Below, one piece after another: positions 1-5,973 of a DNA stretch of 7,837 nucleotides; position 1 is the first letter of the stretch; every line of letters begins with the position of its first letter. The stretch is from contig JADFSZ010000080.1 in NCBI GenBank assembly GCA_022560555.1, positions 1-7,837 on the forward strand, written 5' to 3'. Under the pieces are notes generated by a model. It made no database searches. It worked only from the letters and a program-made list of their open reading frames with translations, and was not told the DNA's origin. This DNA is from PVC group bacterium. GTDB lineage: Bacteria > GCA-001730085 > JADFSZ01. The translations under genes and the position numbers were made by a program.

Positions 1-46
1 GGCTGATTGCTGTATCGTTGTTCTTTATTATCCATAATAAAAAATG

Positions 47-120
47 TGCGCCTGGCAGGAGTCGAACCTGCGGCCTTTGGCTTCGGAGGCCAACGCTCTA
101 TCCAACTGAGCTACAGGCGC
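47..120 (-). tRNA. tRNA-Arg (anticodon CCG)
   Basis: Read on the minus strand this folds as a complete tRNA. The acceptor arm GCGCCTG pairs with CAGGCGC, the D arm is GCTC/GAGC, the anticodon stem is TTGGC/GCCAA around the loop CTCCGAA, and the T arm is GCAGG/CCTGC around TTCGACT. The loop gives anticodon CCG, which reads the arginine codon CGG. The discriminator base is A at position 47. The following bases are CA and then a T run, so the CCA tail is not encoded and must be added after transcription. The T6 stretch just downstream (39-44) could help termination. It lies 137 bp beyond the stop of the TPR/peptidase gene on the same strand; no convincing promoter of its own was seen. Confidence 0.97.
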
Positions 121-130
121 ATGAAATACA

Positions 131-165
131 AGTTTCCAGTTTCTAGTTTACAGCTTCCAGTTAAA
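131..165. repeat. Degenerate 7-bp tandem repeat, AGTTTCC type
   Basis: Five consecutive heptamers read AGTTTCC, AGTTTCT, AGTTTAC, AGCTTCC and AGTTAAA with an exact 7-bp period. It sits in the spacer between the tRNA-Arg and the end of the TPR/peptidase gene and is not in a supported reading frame. The period and degeneracy resemble the short tandemly repeated heptamers known from intergenic regions of cyanobacteria and other bacteria. Function unknown. Confidence 0.6.
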
Positions 166-230
166 AAAACATTATTGATAAATGGTCACAAAGCTGAGGA
201 TGGATAATTTTTTCATTAAAGATTTTTAAA

Positions 231-251
231 CGATTTACGATTTACAAATTA
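231..251. repeat. Short 7-bp tandem repeat, CGATTTA type
   Basis: Two perfect copies of CGATTTA are followed by a diverged third (CAAATTA), again with a 7-bp period. The sequence differs from the AGTTTCC tract but lies in the same 137-bp spacer. It is directly downstream of the stop codon of the TPR/peptidase gene, next to the 12-bp palindrome GTCTTTAAAGAC (254-265) that overlaps that stop. No T-rich rho-independent terminator was seen for the gene. Confidence 0.45.
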
Positions 252-257
252 CGGTCT

Positions 258-1652
258 TTAAAGACTTTTTTTCCAGGCAAGAACCAGCCGATCTAAACTC
301 ATCCGAAACTCTTTTTTCAAAGCCGCCTCAAGACTCATGCCTTGTCCTAAATCCCCGCAAAGCTTGCGAATTTTATACATACGGAATTTACTAATGAGAT
401 AGTTCACAAAAGAATACGACTGATCATAAAACAAGGAGACAACGTCGGCATTCATCGAAAAGTCAATCTTCGTTCCGGAAAAATCACGAAAGTTCAATAA
501 TTGATTTTGTTTGATCGCCCGTTTTAAAAATAGAAATCCATACTTCTGCCCCCTGTATTCTTCATATCGCGCTAATCCCTCATTGAGCCATATCGGACAG
601 TTCCCGTTCGTTAAATCCTGTATAAGAACATGCGTGTATTCATGAAAAATAATTTTCTCCAAAATATCTTTGGAAGCTTTTTTCCCGAGAGGAATACGGA
701 TTTTTCCGTCAAACATCCCGGCCAGCCAATGAGGACGGTCCCGTATCTTTTCAAAGTCATCCTCCGGATAGAGAATGACAATAGTTTTATACTTTGGGTA
801 AACCCCGAAATCTCTGCCGATCTTTCTCCGGGCTTCATAAAGCATGCCCTTGACATCATAGATTTCATACTGAGCCGCATCCCGTTCATACCGAATATCA
901 AAATTACTCACTCCCGTTTTTTGAAGCCGTGTCTCCACAGACATTTCTTTTCCCAGCCGATCAAGTTTGCCTTGAACATACGGATGTGTCGGTTCAACCG
1001 CCAATACATCCTCCCAAACCTTTTTAGCTTTTTTCATCTTTTGCTGCTCATAGTAAACTTGTCCTAAAAGAAATAGCGCATTAATGTTGTCTTTGCGGTA
1101 GCCTAAAGCGCGTTTAAGATCCTTCTCCGCTGAGCGGTATTCCTTTTTTTTAAGCGATTGAGCCGCTTGCTTAACAAAAATTTCTGCCGTATTATTTAAA
1201 AAGACTTCATCGTCCGGTGATAGTCTTTTTGCTTTGTCCAGATATCTTATGGCTTCCTCGTTTTGATCCGACGAATACAATTCGATAGCCTTTTGATTAT
1301 AAACCTGAGCTAAATTTTCTTTAATGACGGTATTGCCCGGAAACATTTTTTTTGCGTCCTCAAGGACACCTATCGCACCCGCAATATCATGGCCCTTAAG
1401 ACTCAAAGCATAATTATTCATGGCCGTGGCCAGATTGCCTTCAATCTCAACTTGATTGGGCAGATAAACCATCGCCGACTCAAAAAGCTGAATAGCTCTT
1501 TCATACTTTTGGTTTTCTAAGGCTTTTAGGCCGCGTTCGTTCAGCATATGGGCCTGTTGAGCCGAATCCGCTTGCACAAAACCAAGAGGCCCTAAGCTTA
1601 AACATCCCGCAAAAATCAGAAGAACGATTTTAGGGTAACGCGTACTCAGCAT
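258..1652 (-). CDS. Exported TPR protein with C-terminal HExxH (gluzincin-type) metallopeptidase domain
   Basis: 464 residues. The N-terminus is a signal peptide (basic start, hydrophobic residues 9-24). It may be cleaved by signal peptidase I after VQA (residue 28); FAGC at 14-17 is a less typical lipobox, so a lipoprotein is possible. Residues about 30-225 form about five TPR-like helix pairs, for example ALENQKYERAIQLFESA and YSSDQNEEAIRYLDKAK. Residues about 250-464 look like the 'peptidase MA-like' gluzincin domain: HEYTH at 337-341 gives two zinc ligands and the catalytic Glu338, and WLNEGLA at 355-361 gives the likely third ligand Glu358. The active site is intact, so catalysis is plausible, but the substrate is unknown. 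A scaffold for envelope complexes or proteolysis of an envelope protein are both possible. It starts 4 bp after the yqgF stop, so it is probably translated from the same mRNA. The ribosome binding site is weak (AAAGTGATGTC before ATG). Confidence 0.9.
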   Translation of the reverse strand: MLSTRYPKIVLLIFAGCLSLGPLGFVQADSAQQAHMLNERGLKALENQKYERAIQLFESAMVYLPNQVEIEGNLATAMNNYALSLKGHDIAGAIGVLEDAKKMFPGNTVIKENLAQVYNQKAIELYSSDQNEEAIRYLDKAKRLSPDDEVFLNNTAEIFVKQAAQSLKKKEYRSAEKDLKRALGYRKDNINALFLLGQVYYEQQKMKKAKKVWEDVLAVEPTHPYVQGKLDRLGKEMSVETRLQKTGVSNFDIRYERDAAQYEIYDVKGMLYEARRKIGRDFGVYPKYKTIVILYPEDDFEKIRDRPHWLAGMFDGKIRIPLGKKASKDILEKIIFHEYTHVLIQDLTNGNCPIWLNEGLARYEEYRGQKYGFLFLKRAIKQNQLLNFRDFSGTKIDFSMNADVVSLFYDQSYSFVNYLISKFRMYKIRKLCGDLGQGMSLEAALKKEFRMSLDRLVLAWKKSL

Positions 1653-1656
1653 GACA

Positions 1657-2073
1657 TCACTTTGCTTGATCTAAATAGTTTTGAAGTATAATTTGCGCGG
1701 CGATTTGATCAATGAGGACTTTCTTTTTCTTTCGTTTTATTTTACCTTCATTCATCACGCGATGAGCAGCTTGTGTGCTTAGACGTTCATCCACCAAAAC
1801 AACTTGAACCTCTGAGTCGCTTTCCAGTTCAACCTTAAATTTTAGAACCTCTTCTCCCTTAGGGCCGACGGATCCGTTCATATTCTTTGGAAATCCCAGA
1901 ATAATTTTTTTGACATCGTATTGACGGATTGTGTCCCGGATTCTATCTATCACATTCCCTTCTTGAACATCAAGCGTACAAAACCTCTGGGCCGTAAACC
2001 CGAGCTCATCCGACAGGGACAGCCCTACACGCACATCCCCATAGTCAATGCCCAAAATCCTTCCTTCGCTCAT
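1657..2073 (-). CDS. yqgF: YqgF/RuvX family RNase H-fold nuclease (pre-16S rRNA processing / putative Holliday junction resolvase)
   Basis: 138 residues, the usual length of this family. I chose the ATG at 2073 because its bases overlap the manC stop codon as ATGA, and because the protein then begins MSEGRILGIDYG, with the family's first motif at the expected place. Longer in-frame starts up to 2151 would only add a lysine-rich tail read from inside manC. Motifs seen: GIDYGDVRVGLSLSD (residues 8-22, Asp10), ILGFPKNMNGSVGPKGEEV (58-76), VDERLST (95-101, Glu97) and IDQIAAQIILQNYL (121-134, Asp122). Together these give the acidic triad of the RNase H-like fold. Family members process the 5' end of 16S rRNA and were earlier proposed as RuvC-like resolvases. 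Cytoplasmic. The ATGA overlap implies translational coupling to manC, and no clear separate ribosome binding site is visible. Confidence 0.95.
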   Translation of the reverse strand: MSEGRILGIDYGDVRVGLSLSDELGFTAQRFCTLDVQEGNVIDRIRDTIRQYDVKKIILGFPKNMNGSVGPKGEEVLKFKVELESDSEVQVVLVDERLSTQAAHRVMNEGKIKRKKKKVLIDQIAAQIILQNYLDQAK

Positions 2074-3170
2074 AAAAACTTTTTCATGCTTTTCTTTTGA
2101 TTTAAACGCAAGACAATATTTTTGACGTTTTGAGAACTTTGCTTTTGACAAATCAGCAGCGCGTCTTTTTCTTTAATAACAACAAGATCCTTGACGCCGC
2201 ACAAAGCGACAAGATCCGAATCTGTCGACACTAAACATCCGCTACTGTTCATAATGACAGTTTGCCCCTTGCCCAAAACAACATTTTGATCCGGTTTTTT
2301 AGCGACCAAATCAAAAACAGCCGACCAGGAGCCAATATCACTCCACCGGAAACGCGCCGTTACCAGATACACATGGGGATACTTTTCCATCACAGCATAA
2401 TCGAGTGATTTTTTTTCGCATTGACGATACACTTTTTGAATGATCCCGACCGGTACTTTCTTTCCGCGACTTTGCCGCATCGTTTTGACCGCCCGATACA
2501 GTTTCGGATCACACCGTTTGACGGCATCCAGAATTACGGATGCCCTAAAAACAAACATCCCGCTGTTCCAATAATATTTTCCTGACCGTATAAACTTTTC
2601 GGCTCTCTTCAGCCCGGGTTTTTCCGTGAATTGTCGAACTTGATAAGTGAGCGGAGCCACCTTTTTGCCCCTCTCAATATATCCATAGCCTGTTTCGGGA
2701 TATGCCGGGGGAATCCCGAATGTCACAAGGCCATCCGAGTTGAGCGCTTGCTGACACGCGACAACAACATCCTTCTCAAACACGCGCTCGTTTATCACAA
2801 TATGGTCTGAAGGTAATATAAGCATCACGGCGTCTGAAAATCTTTTTTCGCATTCCACAGCCGCCCAAGCGACACAGGGGGCGGTGTTGCGGCTCATGGG
2901 TTCGGCTAAAATCTGATTTTGAGGAAGTGCGGGGATGTGTTGCTTGACAAGAGAAACTTGTGTGGTATGCGTTACGACAAAAATTTGATCCTTAGGGATA
3001 AATTTTCTTACCCGCTCATAGGTTTCACGAATAATACTTTTGCCTCTTCCGGTAATATCCAGAAACTGTTTGGGACGCCGGCGACGGCTCTTCGGCCAAA
3101 ATCTTTCGCCGTAACCACCCGCCATAATAACGGCCACAACAGGCATTTTCTTATTTTTTTTAGGTTTCAT
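2070..3170 (-). CDS. manC: Mannose-1-phosphate guanylyltransferase (GDP-mannose pyrophosphorylase)
   Basis: Joins GTP and mannose-1-phosphate to give GDP-mannose and pyrophosphate, supplying mannosyl (and derived fucosyl or rhamnosyl) groups for surface polysaccharides. The 366 residues correspond to the short, monofunctional form: a nucleotidyltransferase domain plus a short C-terminal beta region, without the phosphomannose isomerase cupin domain of long ManC/AlgA proteins. Motifs in order: MAGGYGERFWPKSR (16-29) for nucleotide binding, PKQF (33-36), EPMSRNTAP (90-98), PSDH (120-123) with the metal-binding Asp, FTEKP (181-185), WNSGMF (201-206) and WSDIGSW (276-282). The start at 3170 lacks a clear Shine-Dalgarno sequence; Met9 just before the first beta strand is an alternative. 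It lies 69 bp after recG and overlaps yqgF by 4 bp. No phosphomannomutase or isomerase is adjacent, so the rest of the pathway must be elsewhere. Confidence 0.95.
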   Translation of the reverse strand: MKPKKNKKMPVVAVIMAGGYGERFWPKSRRRRPKQFLDITGRGKSIIRETYERVRKFIPKDQIFVVTHTTQVSLVKQHIPALPQNQILAEPMSRNTAPCVAWAAVECEKRFSDAVMLILPSDHIVINERVFEKDVVVACQQALNSDGLVTFGIPPAYPETGYGYIERGKKVAPLTYQVRQFTEKPGLKRAEKFIRSGKYYWNSGMFVFRASVILDAVKRCDPKLYRAVKTMRQSRGKKVPVGIIQKVYRQCEKKSLDYAVMEKYPHVYLVTARFRWSDIGSWSAVFDLVAKKPDQNVVLGKGQTVIMNSSGCLVSTDSDLVALCGVKDLVVIKEKDALLICQKQSSQNVKNIVLRLNQKKSMKKFL

Positions 3171-3179
3171 AAACCGTGC

Positions 3180-3188
3180 ATTGTACCA
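3180..3188 (-). promoter_or_regulatory. Possible extended -10 promoter for manC, near-leaderless
   Basis: On the minus strand the sequence TGGTACAAT matches an extended -10 element (TGn plus TACAAT, 3180-3185). Transcription would start about 7 nt downstream, only a few bases before the manC ATG at 3170. That fits the lack of a Shine-Dalgarno sequence. No good -35 hexamer is seen at 17 bp, so this rests on the -10 alone. Confidence 0.35.
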
Positions 3189-3196
3189 TATTTATT

Positions 3197-3214
3197 AAAA
3201 ATCCCGAAGAGGGA
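3197..3214 (-). terminator. Weak terminator-like hairpin after recG
   Basis: In the minus-strand transcript TCCC pairs with GGGA around a 5-nt loop (TCTTC), directly followed by T5 (3197-3201). The 4-bp stem is short, so termination would be partial at best. It lies 25 bp past the recG stop and upstream of the putative manC promoter. Confidence 0.3.
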
Positions 3215-3239
3215 ACTCATGCTCATGCCCTTTAAGATT

Positions 3240-5303
3240 TTAGGATTTAAAGAGCTCGAGACGGGTCTTAAACTTCATTTCCATTTCTCTTTTGAGGCCC
3301 TGATGTTCTTGATGGTTAAGGTCAGGATCATGTTTTAAAATACAGACGGCCTCTTGACGCGCTTGTTCTAAAACCCGGATATCCTCAACAATATCGCCGA
3401 TGCGCAAGTCCGGCATGCCATGCTGGCGTGTTCCAAAAAATTCTCCGGGGCCGCGAATCACAAGGTCCTTTTCGGCCAATTGAAATCCGTCCGAAGTTTT
3501 CGCCATTGCCTCCAATCTTTCTTTCGCTCCTTCCGAGCGGGCATCAGAGACAAGGATACAATAAGATTGATCGACTCCTCGTCCCACACGGCCGCGGAGC
3601 TGATGCAGCTGGGCTAATCCGAATCGATCGGCATGTTCAATGACCATAACCGTCGCGTTAGGTATATCAATCCCGACTTCGATAATCGTCGTAGAAAGGA
3701 GCACGTCATATTCATGTTTTTTAAAGCTCCTCATAACATTCTCTTTCTCCTCCCGGCTTAGTCGTCCGTGAATAAGCCCCAAGCGAAATTCCCGAAAGAC
3801 TTCCCCTTGCATACGATTAAACACCTGGGTTACGGCTTTGAGGTCGATTTTTTCGGATTCTTCAACCAAAGGGTAAATGATATACACCTGTCGTCCTTGT
3901 GTAATATTTTTTTTGATAAAACCGTACATTGCCTCTCGTTTTTTTTCTCCGACCCAATATGTCAAAATCTGTTTTCGCCCCGGCGGAAGTTCATCAATCA
4001 CAGAAATATCCAAATCCCCATAAACTGTCAGGGCCAAAGTCCGGGGAATCGGCGTGGCTGTCATGACAAGCGTGTCGGGAACCATAGCTCCTTTTTGGCG
4101 GAACACCATCCGCTGGCTCACTCCGAATTTATGCTGTTCATCAATGATAATGAGCCCAAGTTTTTTAAAAACAACATCCTCTTGCAAAAGAGCGTGAGTA
4201 CCGATAACAATGTCAACTTCTTGAGAACGGATTCTTTCGCATTCTTCGTCCCGATCTTTTTTTCTCATACTCCCCACCAATAGCCCGACACGAAGTCCCA
4301 TGGGAACCAAGAGATCCTGCAAATTAACATAGTGCTGTTCCGCGAGTATTTCCGACGGAACCATAAGAGCTGTCTGATAAGCTCCGTCAACAGAAATCAG
4401 GCACGCGGCCACAGCAACAATCGTTTTTCCAGATCCGACATCGCCCTGAAGAAGACGATTCATGGGTTTGGCTGATTTCATATCCGTTTCAATTTCTTTT
4501 ATCACCCGTTTTTGCGCGCTTGTTAAAGCAAACGGCAGCGATTTTTGAAACCCTTTGAACAGCTGCTCGGTTTTGTGAACAATTCCTTTTTCGACTTTTT
4601 TTTGATTTTTCCTTGCTGACACAATGCCGATCTGCAAAAGAAGAAATTCTTCGAAAACCAGCCGTTTACGGGCGCTATCTATCGCGGATTCCTTTTCAGG
4701 AAAATGAATCGTACGCATCGCCGAAATTTTGTCCATGAGGCCGTATTTATCAAGAAGGCCCCGGGGAATATTTTCTTCAATCTTATCCGCGCATAAGTCC
4801 AGAACTGTTTTGATCATGAGACGCAATCGACGCTGATTCATCTGCTCCGTTAAAGAGTATATCGGAACGATTCGTCCCGTATGGAGAAGATCCTCTTCAT
4901 CACCTGTCAATATTTCATAGGCCGGGTTGGTCATTTGCAGCCTTTTATACCTCTCAACACGGCCGCTGAATATTACATCGACACCCGGACCAAGGGTCTT
5001 GGCCAAGTAATCTTGTCTGAAGTAGGTCACATTGAAAAGTTTCTTGTGATCCGTAACCAAGACATCCAGCATCGACATCCCCTTGTACGTTCTGCGAACG
5101 TGATTTTTAATGACTTGGACCCGTATGGTTGCTAACATCCCGTCCTGCAGATCCCCCAGAGGGCTAAACCGGCTCCGATCCTCATAAGCACGGGGGAAAT
5201 AATACAAGAGCTCTTCCAGTGTCTTAATACCGAGTTTCTCCAAAATGTGGGCCCGTTTGGGGCCGACACCTTTGAGATATTGAATAGATGTATTCAGATC
5301 CAT
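3240..5303 (-). CDS. recG: ATP-dependent DNA helicase RecG
   Basis: Superfamily 2 branch-migration helicase that remodels stalled replication forks, R-loops and Holliday junctions. The 687 residues are full length (the E. coli protein is 693). The N-terminus carries a helix-hairpin-like segment (SIQYLKGVGPKRA, 6-18), followed by the OB-fold wedge domain (about 50-150). Helicase motifs: FALTSAQKR (258-266), Walker A GDVGSGKT (287-294), Walker B box DEQH (388-391), TATPIPRT (415-422), STTIIEVGIDIPNA (537-550) and QLRGRVGRG (568-576). The RecG-specific TRG region is IRGPGEFFGTRQHG (616-629). All catalytic residues are present. The start is supported by the Shine-Dalgarno AGGA (5309-5312), 5 nt before the ATG; this site lies within the first copy of a 17-bp tandem repeat. 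It is divergent from rpmB and is the first gene of the minus-strand block. Confidence 0.98.
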   Translation of the reverse strand: MDLNTSIQYLKGVGPKRAHILEKLGIKTLEELLYYFPRAYEDRSRFSPLGDLQDGMLATIRVQVIKNHVRRTYKGMSMLDVLVTDHKKLFNVTYFRQDYLAKTLGPGVDVIFSGRVERYKRLQMTNPAYEILTGDEEDLLHTGRIVPIYSLTEQMNQRRLRLMIKTVLDLCADKIEENIPRGLLDKYGLMDKISAMRTIHFPEKESAIDSARKRLVFEEFLLLQIGIVSARKNQKKVEKGIVHKTEQLFKGFQKSLPFALTSAQKRVIKEIETDMKSAKPMNRLLQGDVGSGKTIVAVAACLISVDGAYQTALMVPSEILAEQHYVNLQDLLVPMGLRVGLLVGSMRKKDRDEECERIRSQEVDIVIGTHALLQEDVVFKKLGLIIIDEQHKFGVSQRMVFRQKGAMVPDTLVMTATPIPRTLALTVYGDLDISVIDELPPGRKQILTYWVGEKKREAMYGFIKKNITQGRQVYIIYPLVEESEKIDLKAVTQVFNRMQGEVFREFRLGLIHGRLSREEKENVMRSFKKHEYDVLLSTTIIEVGIDIPNATVMVIEHADRFGLAQLHQLRGRVGRGVDQSYCILVSDARSEGAKERLEAMAKTSDGFQLAEKDLVIRGPGEFFGTRQHGMPDLRIGDIVEDIRVLEQARQEAVCILKHDPDLNHQEHQGLKREMEMKFKTRLELFKS

Positions 5304-5305
5304 GA

Positions 5306-5390
5306 TGTTCCTAAAAAAAGGATTTTCCTTAAAAAAGGATTTTCCTTAAAAAAGAGTTTTCCTTAAAAAAGGATTTTCCTTAAAAAAGGT
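5306..5390. repeat. Five tandem 17-bp repeats between recG and rpmB
   Basis: Exactly 85 bp, five units in strict 17-bp register with plus-strand consensus TTTTCCTTAAAAAAGGA. Copies start at 5306, 5323, 5340, 5357 and 5374. Copies 2 and 4 are identical; copy 3 has GAG for GGA, copy 5 ends in GGT, and copy 1 has two changes (TG at its start, CCTA for CCTT). In the recG mRNA each unit contributes one AAGGA and one TCCTT arm, so hairpins can form within units (TCCTT-TTTT-AAGGA) or between them (AAGGA-AAA-TCCTT). Copy 1 contains the recG Shine-Dalgarno sequence at 5309-5312. Confidence 0.95.
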
Positions 5391-5417
5391 TGCAATTCTT
5401 ACAAACGCGAATATAAT
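5390..5417 (+). promoter_or_regulatory. Candidate sigma-70 promoter P1 toward rpmB
   Basis: TTGCAA (5390-5395), a 16-bp spacer and a perfect TATAAT (5412-5417) on the plus strand. The start site would be near 5424, giving a leader of about 105 nt before rpmB. The -35 box touches the last base of the 17-bp repeat array. Confidence 0.45.
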
Positions 5418-5458
5418 AACGATCCTTTGAGGGAATCTGAATTGAGTCCCTTCCGGGA

Positions 5459-5489
5459 TTGAAATATCAATAAGTACTTAAATTATAAT
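5459..5489 (+). promoter_or_regulatory. Candidate sigma-70 promoter P2 toward rpmB
   Basis: TTGAAA (5459-5464) and TATAAT (5484-5489) with a long 19-bp spacer, giving a start near 5496 and a 33-nt leader to rpmB. The AT-rich core ATTATAAT is palindromic, so TATAAT also reads on the minus strand at 5482-5487. With ATGACA (5503-5508) 15 bp upstream, it could serve recG. Both readings have suboptimal spacers. Confidence 0.35.
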
Positions 5490-5514
5490 GCCTTATCGAA
5501 TTTGTCATTATAGC

Positions 5515-5521
5515 GAGGGAG
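5515..5521 (+). promoter_or_regulatory. Ribosome binding site of rpmB
   Basis: GAGGGAG lies 7 nt before the ATG at 5529 and is the better placed Shine-Dalgarno sequence. A second GGAG (5523-5526) is only 2 nt from the start and is too close. This supports the chosen rpmB start. Confidence 0.7.
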
Positions 5522-5528
5522 TGGAGAC

Positions 5529-5735
5529 ATGTCAAAGTTTTGTGAAATATGCCATAAAGGCCCGCATGCAGGCAATAGTGTGAGTCACGCAAAAAACGCC
5601 ACAAAACGTCGATTCCTGCCCAATCTTCAGCGCGTCAAAGCGATAACCAAAGGAACCATCCGCTATATTCGTGTGTGCACAAAATGCATAAAAGCCGGTA
5701 AAGTCGAAAAACCCCTCAAGCGCTCCCTCGTCTGA
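5529..5735 (+). CDS. rpmB: 50S ribosomal protein bL28
   Basis: 68-residue component of the large ribosomal subunit. The family core is clear: [19 protein letters not shown] at residues 11-29 followed by LPNLQ, the most conserved part of bL28. It is the 'C+' zinc-ribbon version with two CxxC pairs, Cys5/Cys8 (FCEICHKGP) and Cys50/Cys53 (VCTKC), which should bind one zinc; many bacteria carry zinc-free paralogues instead. The start is fixed by a good Shine-Dalgarno sequence and by the family N-terminus. It is transcribed alone on the plus strand, divergent from recG; rpmB lying near recG is also seen in other bacteria such as Bacillus. Two candidate promoters lie upstream. Confidence 0.97.
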   Translation: MSKFCEICHKGPHAGNSVSHAKNATKRRFLPNLQRVKAITKGTIRYIRVCTKCIKAGKVEKPLKRSLV

Positions 5736-5870
5736 TTCTCTCAAGACGCTACTAGTATACACTGTATTATATACTCTCCTTAAGAAAAGCACCGCAGGGC
5801 CCCTTATCAAACTGTCAATATTCCACAAAAAAAGAATGGGCGGGGTTTTTGTATTCGTTGGAACAAATAA
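5736..5870. other. Spacer downstream of rpmB, no gene seen
   Basis: Holds an inverted repeat AGTATA/TATACT (5754-5759 and 5770-5775), a GGGCCCC stretch near 5795-5801, and GGGCGGGGTTTTT at 5838-5850. The last looks like the 3' half of a GC-rich hairpin plus T run, but I could not find a convincing 5' arm. No ORF with recognisable similarity or a good ribosome binding site is present. Confidence 0.4.
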
Positions 5871-5908
5871 AAAAGCGCGGACAAAGATAAAAATCTTCGT
5901 CCGCGCTT
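5869..5908 (-). terminator. Strong rho-independent terminator of the PEP-CTERM gene (possibly bidirectional)
   Basis: AAGCGCGGAC (5873-5882) pairs perfectly with GTCCGCGCTT (5899-5908). After one mismatch, five further pairs (5884-5888 with 5893-5897) close on an AAAA loop. On the minus strand the stem is followed by T6 (5869-5874), so it terminates the PEP-CTERM transcript. On the plus strand the stem runs into TTAATTGTTT, which could also stop rpmB reading through. Confidence 0.85.
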
Positions 5909-5924
5909 AATTGTTTAACTGAAA

Positions 5925-5946
5925 AACTGTTTTATTAAAAACAGTT
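5925..5946 (-). other. Second 3' hairpin in the PEP-CTERM gene 3' UTR
   Basis: AACTGTTTT (5925-5933) pairs with AAAACAGTT (5938-5946), a perfect 9-bp AT-rich stem with a 4-nt loop, 28 bp past the stop codon. A further arm TTAACTG (5915-5921) can compete for CAGTTAA (5942-5948). It lies ahead of the strong terminator and may add mRNA stability or backup termination. Confidence 0.5.
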
Positions 5947-5973
5947 AATCGATTTTACTTCCATACATCTCAA

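Noticed and set aside
25-40. AT-only palindrome TTATTAT-CC-ATAATAA after the tRNA
   Set aside because: No GC pairs in the arms and a 2-nt loop; too weak to call a terminator.
630-1067. 145-codon plus-strand open frame opposite the TPR/peptidase gene
   Set aside because: Antisense to a well-supported gene; the translation has no recognisable motif.
2074-2151. Longer N-terminus for YqgF from an ATG at 2151
   Set aside because: The extra 26 residues read through the end of manC, are lysine-rich and precede the usual family start; the ATGA overlap at 2070-2073 is a better start.
3768-4283. 171-codon plus-strand open frame inside recG
   Set aside because: Lies opposite the RecG helicase motifs, which are fully conserved on the minus strand; no family resemblance.
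5306-5390. CRISPR-like array
   Set aside because: The 17-bp units are directly adjacent with no spacers, and there are no cas genes; it is a simple tandem repeat.
5532-5828. 98-codon minus-strand open frame covering rpmB
   Set aside because: Shadow of the clear bL28 gene on the plus strand; no coding features of its own.
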